Part shown: positions 34,449-42,200 of the stretch, in pieces | How the letters are laid out: each line of letters begins with the position of its first letter | Position numbering within the stretch: position 1 is the stretch's first letter | Origin: Paenalcaligenes sp021793095 | Lineage (GTDB): Bacteria; Pseudomonadota; Gammaproteobacteria; Burkholderiales; Burkholderiaceae_B | Assembly: GCA_027317645.1 (NCBI GenBank) | Contig: DAHVQS010000002.1 | Location: forward strand, 40,847 to 104,846 | Length of the DNA: 64,000 bases | Direction: 5' to 3' | Position numbers and translations under genes: made by a program | Notes under the pieces: model-generated | Database searches by the model: none | Told to the model about the DNA's origin: nothing | Seen by the model: the letters and a program-made list of their open reading frames with translations, nothing else

Positions 34449-35750
34449 TTAACGTACTAAATCGGGACGGCTCAAGCCAAAATGTTCTCGCAATGTATCA
34501 CCTGTATATTCACTGCGAAATAATCCTCGCTTTCTGAGCTCTGGCACCACCTGTTCGATGAAATCTTGCAAGCTATGAGGTAAGGATGGCGGCATGAGAT
34601 TAAACCCATCGGCACCCTCATTTTTAAACCACTGCTCCATTTGATCGGCAATCTTATCGGGTGTGCCTATCATGGTGCAATGTCCTCCCCCTGCAGCCAG
34701 GCGCCCGAGCAGCTCTCTTAGCGTTGGCTTTTCTGTTTCAATGATTCTCAAAATAGTCATATAGCGACCTTTGGGGCCCGTAAACTCATCCAATGGGGTG
34801 AGCGCCGGCAATGGCTCGTCCAAGGGCCAATCACTGCAGTCTTGACCGATGTAGGTGCTCAATTGCTGCAATGCAGATTCTGTCGGCAGGTATTCGTCTA
34901 GCTCGCGCTGTTTGGCGCGTGCCTCCGCCTCGGTAGACGCCACATAAGTCACTAAGCCCGGCAAAATAACAGGTTTAAACCCAGGGCGGTGCTTTTGCAC
35001 ACGTGCATTAATATCCCTGTAATATGACTGCGCAGAAGCCAAATCATAGGCCACTGCGTAAATGGCCTCTGCAAATTGTGCCGCCAACTCACGTCCTGGT
35101 TCTGACGAACCTGCCTGAATTAAAACAGGTCGGCCCTGGGGACCTCGCGGTACGGTCAGCGGACCATCCACCAAGAAATGCTCACCTTCGTGATTGAGCG
35201 CTTGGATTTTTTCCACATCGGCATATAAGCCCTTTCGATCGGCAATTAACGCATTATCGGCCCATGAGTCCCATAAAGCATTGATCACCTCAATGAATTC
35301 TTGTGCGCGTGCATAGCGAACATCATGTGCTGGCATCTTGGGTAAATTGTAATTACGGGCCTCTACGTCATACATGGAGGTGACGATGTTGCAGCCCACC
35401 CGCCCCTTGGACAAATGATCAATAGATGCCAGCATTCGTGCTGCTAAAAATGGTGTATAAAAGGTACTGGATACTGTGGTGATGAAACCGATACGCTCGG
35501 TGTGTGCAGCTAAAGCGGATAATGTGCTGAGGGGCTCAATAAACCATCGGGGACTATTAGCCAAGTCAAAATTATATTGACCGTCAGCAAAAAACACAGC
35601 ATCAAACTTGGCTTTTTCAGCCATGCGCGCCAAAGAAACATAATAATCCAGCGAACCCAACTCATCGATATGAGAATCTGGATGACGCCATGCCGCTTGA
35701 TGGTGGCCGCAGGCTAAGATAAAGAGATTTAAATGCATTTGACGACTCAT
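34449..35750 (-). CDS. LLM-class flavin-dependent monooxygenase, NtaA/SnaA/DszA type
   Basis: 433 residues. The luciferase-like TIM barrel of the NtaA/SnaA/DszA group is shown by MHLNLFILACGHHQAAWRHP, AEKAKFDAVFFADGQ, LEPLSTLSALAAHTERIGF-like sequence, RVGCNIVTSMYDVEARNYN, and RPVLIQAGSSEPGRELAAQFAEAIYA. The family oxidises aminopolycarboxylates, sulfones or pristinamycin precursors with reduced FMN from a separate reductase. Its start overlaps the SDR stop by 4 bp (ATGA), so the two are translationally coupled behind a TPP riboswitch. Its substrate may therefore be a thiamine-related ring compound (inference). No flavin reductase is adjacent. Confidence 0.88.
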   Translation of the reverse strand: MSRQMHLNLFILACGHHQAAWRHPDSHIDELGSLDYYVSLARMAEKAKFDAVFFADGQYNFDLANSPRWFIEPLSTLSALAAHTERIGFITTVSSTFYTPFLAARMLASIDHLSKGRVGCNIVTSMYDVEARNYNLPKMPAHDVRYARAQEFIEVINALWDSWADNALIADRKGLYADVEKIQALNHEGEHFLVDGPLTVPRGPQGRPVLIQAGSSEPGRELAAQFAEAIYAVAYDLASAQSYYRDINARVQKHRPGFKPVILPGLVTYVASTEAEARAKQRELDEYLPTESALQQLSTYIGQDCSDWPLDEPLPALTPLDEFTGPKGRYMTILRIIETEKPTLRELLGRLAAGGGHCTMIGTPDKIADQMEQWFKNEGADGFNLMPPSLPHSLQDFIEQVVPELRKRGLFRSEYTGDTLREHFGLSRPDLVR

Positions 35751-36523
35751 TGCTTGACCAAGCCTCCATCAACAATCAGATTTTGTCCCGTGACCGCACG
35801 CGCCCATGGAGAGGCAAAAAACAAAGCTGTATCAGCCAACTCGGCGGGGGTAGTCACCCGCTGCAGAGGGGTATTTTGTGCTATCAACTCAAATACCGCA
35901 TCCGGCGTGGCGGCCGATGCATCAGTAGTGCGTAACAACCCCCCCGAAATCATATTGACCGTAATTCCCTTGGGGCCCAAGTCATGGGCAAAGGTGCGGG
36001 TCAATGCCAATAATGCAGATTTAGCTGCAATGTAATCGTGATAAGGAACAACCGGATTTTGAACAAGGTTAGTGCCAATATTGATGATCCGTCCAAAGCC
36101 AAGATCAGTCATCCCGGGTAAGACCGCCTGGATCGCGTTTACAGCACTTTGTACACCACCCATTTGCTGCTCTATCGCTGACCAGCTAATGTTTTCAGCC
36201 TTGGCTCTTGCATCCCCATCAAACTTAAATTCGGGCAAAGCGTTATTTACCAATGTGCTGATGGGTGCATTAAAATGAGATTGTGCTTGGGACACCATCG
36301 CCTGCACTGCCTGCGCATCACGCACATCGGCTTGTATGGCAATGGCTTTGTCACCAATTTCTTTGGCCAGACGTTCAGCAGCTGCTGCACTTTTATAGTA
36401 ATTAATAATGACATGCGCACCTTGTGCTGCAAATGCCTGGCTAAGTGCACGCCCGAGCCCTCGTGCAGCTCCTGTAATCAGAACAACCTGCTCGGATAAA
36501 TCAATTATTTCATGCTTAGACAT
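35747..36523 (-). CDS. Short-chain dehydrogenase/reductase under a TPP riboswitch
   Basis: 258 residues from ATG 36523. Longer frames to 36691 read through the riboswitch and are rejected. Classical SDR motifs: TGAARGLG (NAD(P) loop), DVRD, NNALPEF in place of NNAG, catalytic YIAAK, and SGGLL. The usual catalytic Ser is Thr (INIGTN, 13 residues before the Tyr), which can still act as a hydroxyl donor. The nearest family names would be 3-oxoacyl-ACP reductase (FabG) type. First gene of a coupled pair with a flavin monooxygenase. The SD lies inside the terminator hairpin just upstream. Surveys of thiamine-regulated genes have noted an SDR termed oarX; identity is not established here. Confidence 0.88.
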   Translation of the reverse strand: MSKHEIIDLSEQVVLITGAARGLGRALSQAFAAQGAHVIINYYKSAAAAERLAKEIGDKAIAIQADVRDAQAVQAMVSQAQSHFNAPISTLVNNALPEFKFDGDARAKAENISWSAIEQQMGGVQSAVNAIQAVLPGMTDLGFGRIINIGTNLVQNPVVPYHDYIAAKSALLALTRTFAHDLGPKGITVNMISGGLLRTTDASAATPDAVFELIAQNTPLQRVTTPAELADTALFFASPWARAVTGQNLIVDGGLVKQ

Positions 36524-36547
36524 AAAAAAAGCCTCATTAAATGAGGC
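36524..36547 (-). terminator. Riboswitch expression platform: terminator that contains the SD
   Basis: On the minus strand GCCTCAT-TTA-ATGAGGC is followed by seven T and immediately by the SDR start codon. GAGG in the 3' arm is the only Shine-Dalgarno-like sequence and sits 8 nt from ATG. Folding would thus both terminate transcription and hide the ribosome site. Confidence 0.8.
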
Positions 36548-36617
36548 GAAGGACTGCTGGCCCGACGCGCCGCGACAGTCTGAGACAGCAGATATCGCGG
36601 GTGAGGTGCGCTGGGCC

Positions 36618-36700
36618 TGACATCCCTCCGCCAGTATGAACTGGATCAGGTTCGACGGGTGTGGTCTCAGTCCTGCTAATACGCAGGACACCCCGTGTCT
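36618..36700 (-). promoter_or_regulatory. TPP (THI-element) riboswitch
   Basis: The minus strand carries the conserved THI-box blocks in order: ACACGGGGTG, a variable P3 arm, CTGAGA, ACCCG, GAACCTGATCCAGTT and GGCGGAGGGA. These form the pyrimidine- and pyrophosphate-binding arms of the TPP aptamer. It lies 95 nt upstream of the SDR-monooxygenase pair, with a terminator at the start codon. Between are GGCCCAGCGC and GGCGCG-TCGGGCC segments that can pair and may form the alternative fold. Binding of TPP is expected to turn the operon off. Confidence 0.93.
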
Positions 36701-36733
36701 TGTGTGTTAAACACTTTAGCCGATGCAAAGAAA

Positions 36734-37495
36734 TTAATCAAAGCTAATGCTGAGTTCTACTCTCCGATTAAGTGCGCGACCCTTAGCTGTCGCGTTATCA
36801 CTGATAGGTTGGGTATCCGCATGACCAATAGCTCTTAAACGGTTGCTTGATGTCCCGTTTGCCTCGAGATAGCGCACGACACTCCCCGCCCGTGCGCTCG
36901 AGAGTTCCCAATTAGAAGGAAACCGGTGGCTACGAATAGGCAGCGAATCGGTATGCCCTGAGACGGTGATTAAGACATCATTATGCTGAAAAACGGGCAG
37001 TAGTTTTTTTAATACCCTGAGCCCTTCTAAGCTTAAATCGGCTTGTCCCGAAGGAAACAATAACTCGCTATTGATCCTAAAGTGCACGGATTTGTCTTCT
37101 ACAATGATTTCAATATCGTTTCCTAATGCAGCGAGATCAATTCCGCCCCATTCTATAAGCCCATCAGCCGGAAAGGACTGTGCAGCAGAATCCTGCTCGG
37201 CGCTATCCGCAGTCGCAGGTGCCGACGCAGGATCTATGTCTTGATCTGATTGGGTTTGAGCACCTGCAAATGCAAGCATAACCAGCATTAAGACCAACAG
37301 CAGGGTCATCATATCAAGATAGGTTGCAAACCAAGTCTCCTCCTCCTCTTGAGGGGGAGTTGCGTTTAGAGCTACCCATGCGGTAGCGTGTTGATCGGAA
37401 TGTCCGCGTTGCCGTAACCGAACCCGCGCTTCCTGGAGCTCTTTTTTTAAAAGTTCATTGCTGGTGGTTAAATCACGTAATTTTTTAGTGGGCAT
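36734..37495 (-). CDS. motB: MotB/OmpA-like stator protein
   Basis: 253 residues. A long charged cytosolic N-terminus (about 1-55, partly coiled) precedes one membrane helix (about 57-80) with the proton-channel aspartate in TYLDMMTLLLVLM. A linker of about 40 residues leads to an OmpA-like peptidoglycan-binding domain (about 120-253; TVSGHTDSLPIRSH, NWELSSARAGSVVRYL, RAIGHADTQP, NRRVELSI). This is the MotB/PomB layout. The N-terminus is longer than that of flagellar MotB. It follows motA by 8 bp. No flagellar or chemotaxis genes are in the window, so it may power flagella encoded elsewhere or another ion-driven machine. Confidence 0.85.
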   Translation of the reverse strand: MPTKKLRDLTTSNELLKKELQEARVRLRQRGHSDQHATAWVALNATPPQEEEETWFATYLDMMTLLLVLMLVMLAFAGAQTQSDQDIDPASAPATADSAEQDSAAQSFPADGLIEWGGIDLAALGNDIEIIVEDKSVHFRINSELLFPSGQADLSLEGLRVLKKLLPVFQHNDVLITVSGHTDSLPIRSHRFPSNWELSSARAGSVVRYLEANGTSSNRLRAIGHADTQPISDNATAKGRALNRRVELSISFD

Positions 37496-37503
37496 GGCAG
37501 CAA

Positions 37504-38325
37504 TTATGAATTTAAATGCTCAGTTTGCTCGTCATACAGTGCCTGATCACTATTCAGTTCATCGCGGTACTGTGCCATAAAGGAATTAAGTGTTTCGCGC
37601 ATCACTGCGGGACCACGCTTCTGACTCATCATGGAAATGCCCTGCAAGACCATATTCATCAAAATGACACGCTGTTCAGTGCGGCGCTCTAACTTGACGG
37701 CCACTGGTTTAAAAATAAGGTTAGAAAGCAGTACGCCATAAAAAGTGGTCATCAACGCTAATGCCATCTGTTGGCCAATCGCCGTAATATCCCCATCGCC
37801 CAACAAAAACATCAAATTGACCAAGCCAATGAGTGTCCCGATCATGCCAAAGGCCGGGGCATAACTTGCCATCACCCTAAATAGTTGCGCCTCAGCGTGC
37901 TCGCGCGCGCGCATTCTTGAAATCCGCCATTGTAATAACTCTAAAATCTCTTCTTCTGGAGTCATATCAATGACGAGCTGCACCCCAGTTTTCAAAAAGG
38001 GATTATGTACCTCTTCAAGGGCATCCTCAACGGCACGAATATCACCCGCTATCCAGAGTCTAGAAATATTTATAAGCTCATCAATATCATCTTGGGTATA
38101 GAGCTTTTCATTGCGTAGTACCGTGCCGATAAGACCAAAAATCCGCACAACCTCGCTTAGAGGATAGCTGATAAATGTCGCAGCCATCGTCCCTACGAGT
38201 ACGACCAAAAGACCAGGGATATCTATAAATAAGCTGGGATCTACAGCGGTATAAAATAAAACAACCGCCAGCAAAATAACACTTGCAACAATGCCAATAA
38301 GCGTAGATGGATTCATGATAAGCAC
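37504..38325 (-). CDS. motA: MotA/PomA-like stator protein
   Basis: 273 residues with four membrane helices (about 5-25, 33-52, 148-170, 183-205) and the large cytoplasmic loop between helices 2 and 3. DIPGLLVVLVGTMAATFISYP and ASYAPAFGMIGTLIGLVNLMFLLGD are typical of the MotA/PomA group, with the conserved Pro residues at the cytosolic end of helix 3. It resembles sodium-type PomA more than the longer E. coli MotA. It pairs with the adjacent motB-like gene and is preceded by a small exported FlhE-like protein. Confidence 0.87.
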   Translation of the reverse strand: MLIMNPSTLIGIVASVILLAVVLFYTAVDPSLFIDIPGLLVVLVGTMAATFISYPLSEVVRIFGLIGTVLRNEKLYTQDDIDELINISRLWIAGDIRAVEDALEEVHNPFLKTGVQLVIDMTPEEEILELLQWRISRMRAREHAEAQLFRVMASYAPAFGMIGTLIGLVNLMFLLGDGDITAIGQQMALALMTTFYGVLLSNLIFKPVAVKLERRTEQRVILMNMVLQGISMMSQKRGPAVMRETLNSFMAQYRDELNSDQALYDEQTEHLNS

Positions 38326-38389
38326 ATAAAACTAAAGACAGTCTTATCTAGTTATCGGCATCAAATAGTAAATCTTTAATTTTTTTAAA

Positions 38390-38809
38390 TTATGGTTGGG
38401 ACCAAAGCGCTAATTCCACCCTTACATGTGCCGGCGGGTAACCGCCCTGCCATGACTTCACCTCTAGTTTGAGCCATAAAGGATCATAAATGCTCTGGTC
38501 AGTAAAAAAAGAACCTGCCAAATGGCCAGCTGGAGAGGCTTGACGGCATTGTTTGCGTCGGGCATCGCAGAGTGTTGCACTGAGTTGAGCAGGATGTTGC
38601 CAGTGTAGTGTCAAAAGCAAGTGCTGCAGCTTTACATTGCTCGACTGGCTGCTCCCTTGGGAAGGCAGTCGTAGTTCAACCCACACAGGTTTCGCTTGCT
38701 GTTCAATGCTGATCGAGTTTGCTCGGATGTGATGACTCGATGCGGACGCCGCTTGCCCAATAATCAAGCACAACCCAATCAAAATCATCACAATGTGGTT
38801 TTTTTTCAT
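38390..38809 (-). CDS. Small exported protein, possibly FlhE-like
   Basis: 139 residues with a Sec signal peptide ending near ASASS (about residue 24). The mature part is beta-rich with a Cys pair in LCDARRKQC and a following PAGHLAGSFF and DPLWLKLEVKSW. This recalls FlhE, a periplasmic flagellar-associated protein whose sequence has a similar closely spaced Cys pair, Gly-rich turn and W-x-V strand. Similarity is by eye only and weak overall. Placed 64 bp upstream of motA on the same strand, which supports a stator or flagellum link. Otherwise it is of unknown function. Confidence 0.55.
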   Translation of the reverse strand: MKKNHIVMILIGLCLIIGQAASASSHHIRANSISIEQQAKPVWVELRLPSQGSSQSSNVKLQHLLLTLHWQHPAQLSATLCDARRKQCRQASPAGHLAGSFFTDQSIYDPLWLKLEVKSWQGGYPPAHVRVELALWSQP

Positions 38810-38980
38810 GAAAACTCAATCCCTAAAGATTAAAAAACGCGCTTTTATAAGGGATGATCCTAGGCTAAAAAATGCCTAACTATCATTAATTTAGGGGCGG
38901 AAGTTACAGCATTTTCTGGTATGATTATGAGGTGTCCTCGAAACCACCCCACCTGCCATTGCAAACCATACCGCACGACT

Positions 38981-39970
38981 ATGTTTAAGACCAAAGCAAA
39001 GCCCACAATTATACTCGCCGCAACCACATTAGTCCTAACATCTGCAGTTGCTTTTGGGCTTAAAACAAATGCTCAGTCCACCTATCAAGCCGAGCAAGAT
39101 AGCCCACAATACGACGCACCTTACAAGGTACATGCTCAAAACCTTACCCCCGTCACCGCATCGGTGACCCAACCTGCGCAAAATGATGATTCTATCTTAT
39201 TGAAACTGGCAGCTAACGACCTGCATTCGCAGGTTGCTTATGTATATGATGTGGATACTGGCGAAGTGCTGTATGAGAAAAATCATTATTTAGTACGCCC
39301 CATCGCTTCCATCACCAAGCTGATGACTGCCATGGTGGTATTAGATGCGCAGCAAGATCTCGATGAAATGCTGGAAATCACCCGCGAGGATATCGATACG
39401 CTTAAACATACCCGTTCACGCCTATCGATAGGCTCAAAATTAAGCCGACGCGATTTACTTTTATTGGCCTTGATGTCTTCAGAAAATCGTGCTGCGAGTG
39501 CTTTAGGGCGTAATTATCCAGGGGGGCTACCCGCATTTGTTAGGGCCATGAATGAAAAAGCCCATGCGCTGGGGATGCGTTATACCTTATTCGTAGAGCC
39601 GACTGGGTTATCCAGCGAAAATCTCTCAACAGCACCTGATTTAGCTAAAATGCTTCAGGCTGCCGCCGAATACTCTTTGATTCAACAGTTTTCCACTAAC
39701 AAAGATTACACGGTCAGCCCAAAACCTGGGCAGCAGCTGAGATATGTGAATACTAACCGCTTAGTGGCAAACAAAGATTGGCAAATCCAGGTGTCTAAAA
39801 CTGGTTTCATCAACGAAGCGGGCAGATGCTTAGTGCTTAACACACAACTTGACAATCGCAATGTCGCCATTGTGTTACTGAACGCCTATGGGCGTTATTC
39901 TGGCATGGGCGATGCTAACCGTATTCGTCAGGCCTATCAGTCACAGCCTGCTCTCGTCGCCGCACGATAA
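38981..39970 (+). CDS. pbpG: D-alanyl-D-alanine endopeptidase PbpG (PBP7-like)
   Basis: 329 residues from ATG 38981. The alternative start at 38921 overlaps an extended -10 element (TGGTATGAT, 38915-38923). An N-terminal membrane or signal segment (about 10-28) leads to a periplasmic serine peptidase of the D-Ala-D-Ala carboxypeptidase type: SITK (nucleophile Ser and Lys), SSENRAAS (SxN) and SKTGFINEAG (KTG). PbpG cuts cross-links in peptidoglycan. The next gene starts 4 bp after its stop, so the two are coupled. Confidence 0.9.
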   Translation: MFKTKAKPTIILAATTLVLTSAVAFGLKTNAQSTYQAEQDSPQYDAPYKVHAQNLTPVTASVTQPAQNDDSILLKLAANDLHSQVAYVYDVDTGEVLYEKNHYLVRPIASITKLMTAMVVLDAQQDLDEMLEITREDIDTLKHTRSRLSIGSKLSRRDLLLLALMSSENRAASALGRNYPGGLPAFVRAMNEKAHALGMRYTLFVEPTGLSSENLSTAPDLAKMLQAAAEYSLIQQFSTNKDYTVSPKPGQQLRYVNTNRLVANKDWQIQVSKTGFINEAGRCLVLNTQLDNRNVAIVLLNAYGRYSGMGDANRIRQAYQSQPALVAAR

Positions 39971-39974
39971 TCTC

Positions 39975-40781
39975 ATGTGTATTGCCTATATAGAATTTCA
40001 ACCCGATCACGCCTATCCCTTGCGTATTGCCGCAAATCGCGATGAATTTCATCAACGCCCAGCGCTGACCGCTCACTACTGGCAAGACGCCCCAGGGTTA
40101 CTCGCCGGCCGAGATCTCGAAGCTGGGGGCACTTGGTTAGGGGTGCATCCTGAAAACGGGCGTTTTGCGTTAGTGACTAACTTTAGAGAGCCCGGCCACC
40201 CTGTGCCCGGCGACGCGATCAGCCGCGGCCATCTAGTACAAGAGTTTCTAACCGGCGACCGAAATGCGGCTGATTACTTAGCAAAGATCGCCGCTCAAAA
40301 GCACCGTTACGCGGGGTTTAATCTCATCGTTGGCGAGCATTTAGGCGATTCTAAAGCGGCATTATGGTATTACAGCAATCGTGCGGCGCAGGGTCCTCAA
40401 GCACTATCGGCTGGCCAGTATGTGCTTTCAAATCACCTGTTGGATACGCCATGGCCCAAAACACAGCGGCTTGCTACACAATTACAAAAACCTTTTGCTT
40501 TCGAGTCTCTATCTAAGCAAATCACTGGTTGCTTACATGTACTGCGCGACAGCACTCAGGCCTCTGATGCACAATTACCCTCAACCGGCGTGAGCCAAGA
40601 CATGGAAAAACTACTGAGCAGTATTTTCATAGTCAGCCCCGAATATGGCTCACGATGCTCTACAATTATGCTCATTAACGCCTCAGGGCACGGTGTGTTT
40701 TGCGAGCAAAGCTACGACCCAACCGGTCAACCCACTGACCGTATTGACTGGCCCTTGCAATTAAGGCCAAATAGTAAATAG
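39975..40781 (+). CDS. NRDE/TANGO2 family protein
   Basis: 268 residues starting with MCIAYIEF and the diagnostic ANRDEFHQRP, followed by GGTWLGVHPENGRFALVTNFREP. The Cys2 start is typical of N-terminal-nucleophile hydrolase-like proteins. Members of the TANGO2 family have been connected to heme trafficking and membrane lipid homeostasis; bacterial function is unsettled. ATG 39975 is used since the longer frame (39888) overlaps pbpG. It lies 4 bp after pbpG. Confidence 0.88.
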   Translation: MCIAYIEFQPDHAYPLRIAANRDEFHQRPALTAHYWQDAPGLLAGRDLEAGGTWLGVHPENGRFALVTNFREPGHPVPGDAISRGHLVQEFLTGDRNAADYLAKIAAQKHRYAGFNLIVGEHLGDSKAALWYYSNRAAQGPQALSAGQYVLSNHLLDTPWPKTQRLATQLQKPFAFESLSKQITGCLHVLRDSTQASDAQLPSTGVSQDMEKLLSSIFIVSPEYGSRCSTIMLINASGHGVFCEQSYDPTGQPTDRIDWPLQLRPNSK

Positions 40782-40860
40782 ATCGTTACGGATGTTGGGC
40801 TGTTGTGTGGGCTGCATGCTGCTAAAATAAAGTCACTTATTCAATAATCAGGCAAATACA

Positions 40861-41457
40861 ATGAGTTTGTTTAACACTTTTCATCGGGGCACTCGAGCGG
40901 TAAAGCTTTTCACTGCGTGTGTTTCCATTGCATTTTCTGCCCCTTTGCTGGCTGCAGATGATACCGATCTAGACACCTCTGTAGGTAGCGGCTTACAGCT
41001 TGGGGAGCTCGAGCGCAGCGATGCCCCTGCAGTCGCTGATGAGCCGGCTAGCCAGCTACCGGCATTGCAATATCATAATGGCATCCCCTACATCACCGGC
41101 GGTATTGGCAGCGACGAAGCCACCGTTTTCAAAGAACAGAGGCGCAAATTTCCACTCAGCCTTAACTTTGGCCAAGAGGTAGGTGATCGCACAGCTTATG
41201 CTGCGGATGTGCAGGTGGTGATTCGTGATGAGGATGACCACACTATATTTAATATCAATAGCGAGGGCCCTTATTGTTTGGTCGACCTCGAGCCTGGAGA
41301 TTACGAGGTTCACGTGACCTACATGGGCAACACAGAAACCCGCAACTTCACAATCAAACAGGGCGAGCCTGTGGAAATCAATATTCGCTGGCCTTCAGAC
41401 CTCAGTGATGGCTCAATCAAAAGCCTTAAAGAAGATCTCAAGGAAGAATTAATGTAA
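40861..41457 (+). CDS. Exported protein of unknown function with a carboxypeptidase-regulatory-like fold
   Basis: 198 residues. Signal peptide ending near LLAAD (about residue 31), a low-complexity acidic stretch (about 32-65), then a beta-sandwich-like domain with VVIRDEDDHTIFNINSEGPYCLVDLEPGDYEVHVTYMG, where the L-x-P-G-x-Y-x-V pattern is typical of carboxypeptidase regulatory-like domains. The tail is charged. It precedes ktrA by 78 bp on the same strand, but there is no firm functional link. Not recognised further. Confidence 0.75.
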   Translation: MSLFNTFHRGTRAVKLFTACVSIAFSAPLLAADDTDLDTSVGSGLQLGELERSDAPAVADEPASQLPALQYHNGIPYITGGIGSDEATVFKEQRRKFPLSLNFGQEVGDRTAYAADVQVVIRDEDDHTIFNINSEGPYCLVDLEPGDYEVHVTYMGNTETRNFTIKQGEPVEINIRWPSDLSDGSIKSLKEDLKEELM

Positions 41458-41535
41458 ACCGCATTAATGGCATTTTTTCTTGATTGGCCTCTTTAACGCC
41501 TAATATTCTAAATAGCACACATCAATGGTAACGCC

Positions 41536-42189
41536 ATGGCACAGTACGCTGTGATTGGTTTGGGTCGTTTTGGCGGCTCTACCGCCCAAGAGCTCATAAA
41601 AATGAATCACTCAGTATTGGGTGTGGACAGCGATCCCAAGCTCGTTGACCACTATGCTGAGCAATTATCACGCGCTGCAGTGGCCGATGCGAGCGATAAA
41701 GAGGCCCTCGAGGAGTTAGGACTGGCCAATTTTGATGGTGTATTGGTGGCTATCGGCGAAAGTTTTGAGGCCAGCTTGGTCTGTGTCGTGCACCTCAAAA
41801 GCCTAGGGGTAAACAATATCTGGGTAAAAGCGCAATCTCGCGCCCAGCACGTTATCTTAAACAAAGTGGGCGTGACACGGATCATCCACCCAGAAGAAGA
41901 AATGGGCATCCGCACGGCTCAGTTTATCAGCTACCCCATGATTAATGATTACATATCATTAGGCAGCGGTGATTTTATTGTTGAAATTACTGCGAGTGCC
42001 CAATATGAGGGCCAAGTCTTGAGTACCTTGCTCGACCACGAGAAAGAGCACGTCGAGGTATTGCTCATCAAACGCAAAGCACAAATCACGACGCGCCCGG
42101 ATCCTAATTTTATGCTCCAAAGCGGGGATCTTGTGGTTGTTTTCGGGCACTTCCAAGATCTACGTAATATAGCGCCCAAACTAAAATAG
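41536..42189 (+). CDS. ktrA: Potassium channel regulatory subunit (RCK), KtrA/TrkA family
   Basis: 217 residues with one RCK_N Rossmann domain (YAVIGLGRFGGSTAQELI, then acidic VDSDP) and one RCK_C domain (about 135-215). This single-repeat layout is KtrA-like, in contrast to the double TrkA of enterobacteria. It binds ATP/ADP and NAD-type nucleotides to gate the membrane subunit. 11 bp separate it from ktrB. Confidence 0.93.
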   Translation: MAQYAVIGLGRFGGSTAQELIKMNHSVLGVDSDPKLVDHYAEQLSRAAVADASDKEALEELGLANFDGVLVAIGESFEASLVCVVHLKSLGVNNIWVKAQSRAQHVILNKVGVTRIIHPEEEMGIRTAQFISYPMINDYISLGSGDFIVEITASAQYEGQVLSTLLDHEKEHVEVLLIKRKAQITTRPDPNFMLQSGDLVVVFGHFQDLRNIAPKLK

Positions 42190-42200
42190 CGGAGGGCGCG

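Noticed and set aside
36524..36691. N-terminal extension of the SDR to 314 residues
   Set aside because: The extra frame translates the TPP riboswitch and the terminator; the SDR fold begins normally at 36523.
36734..38325. Zorya anti-phage system (ZorA/ZorB)
   Set aside because: The MotA-like protein lacks the long ZorA tail and no zorC, zorD or zorE genes are present.
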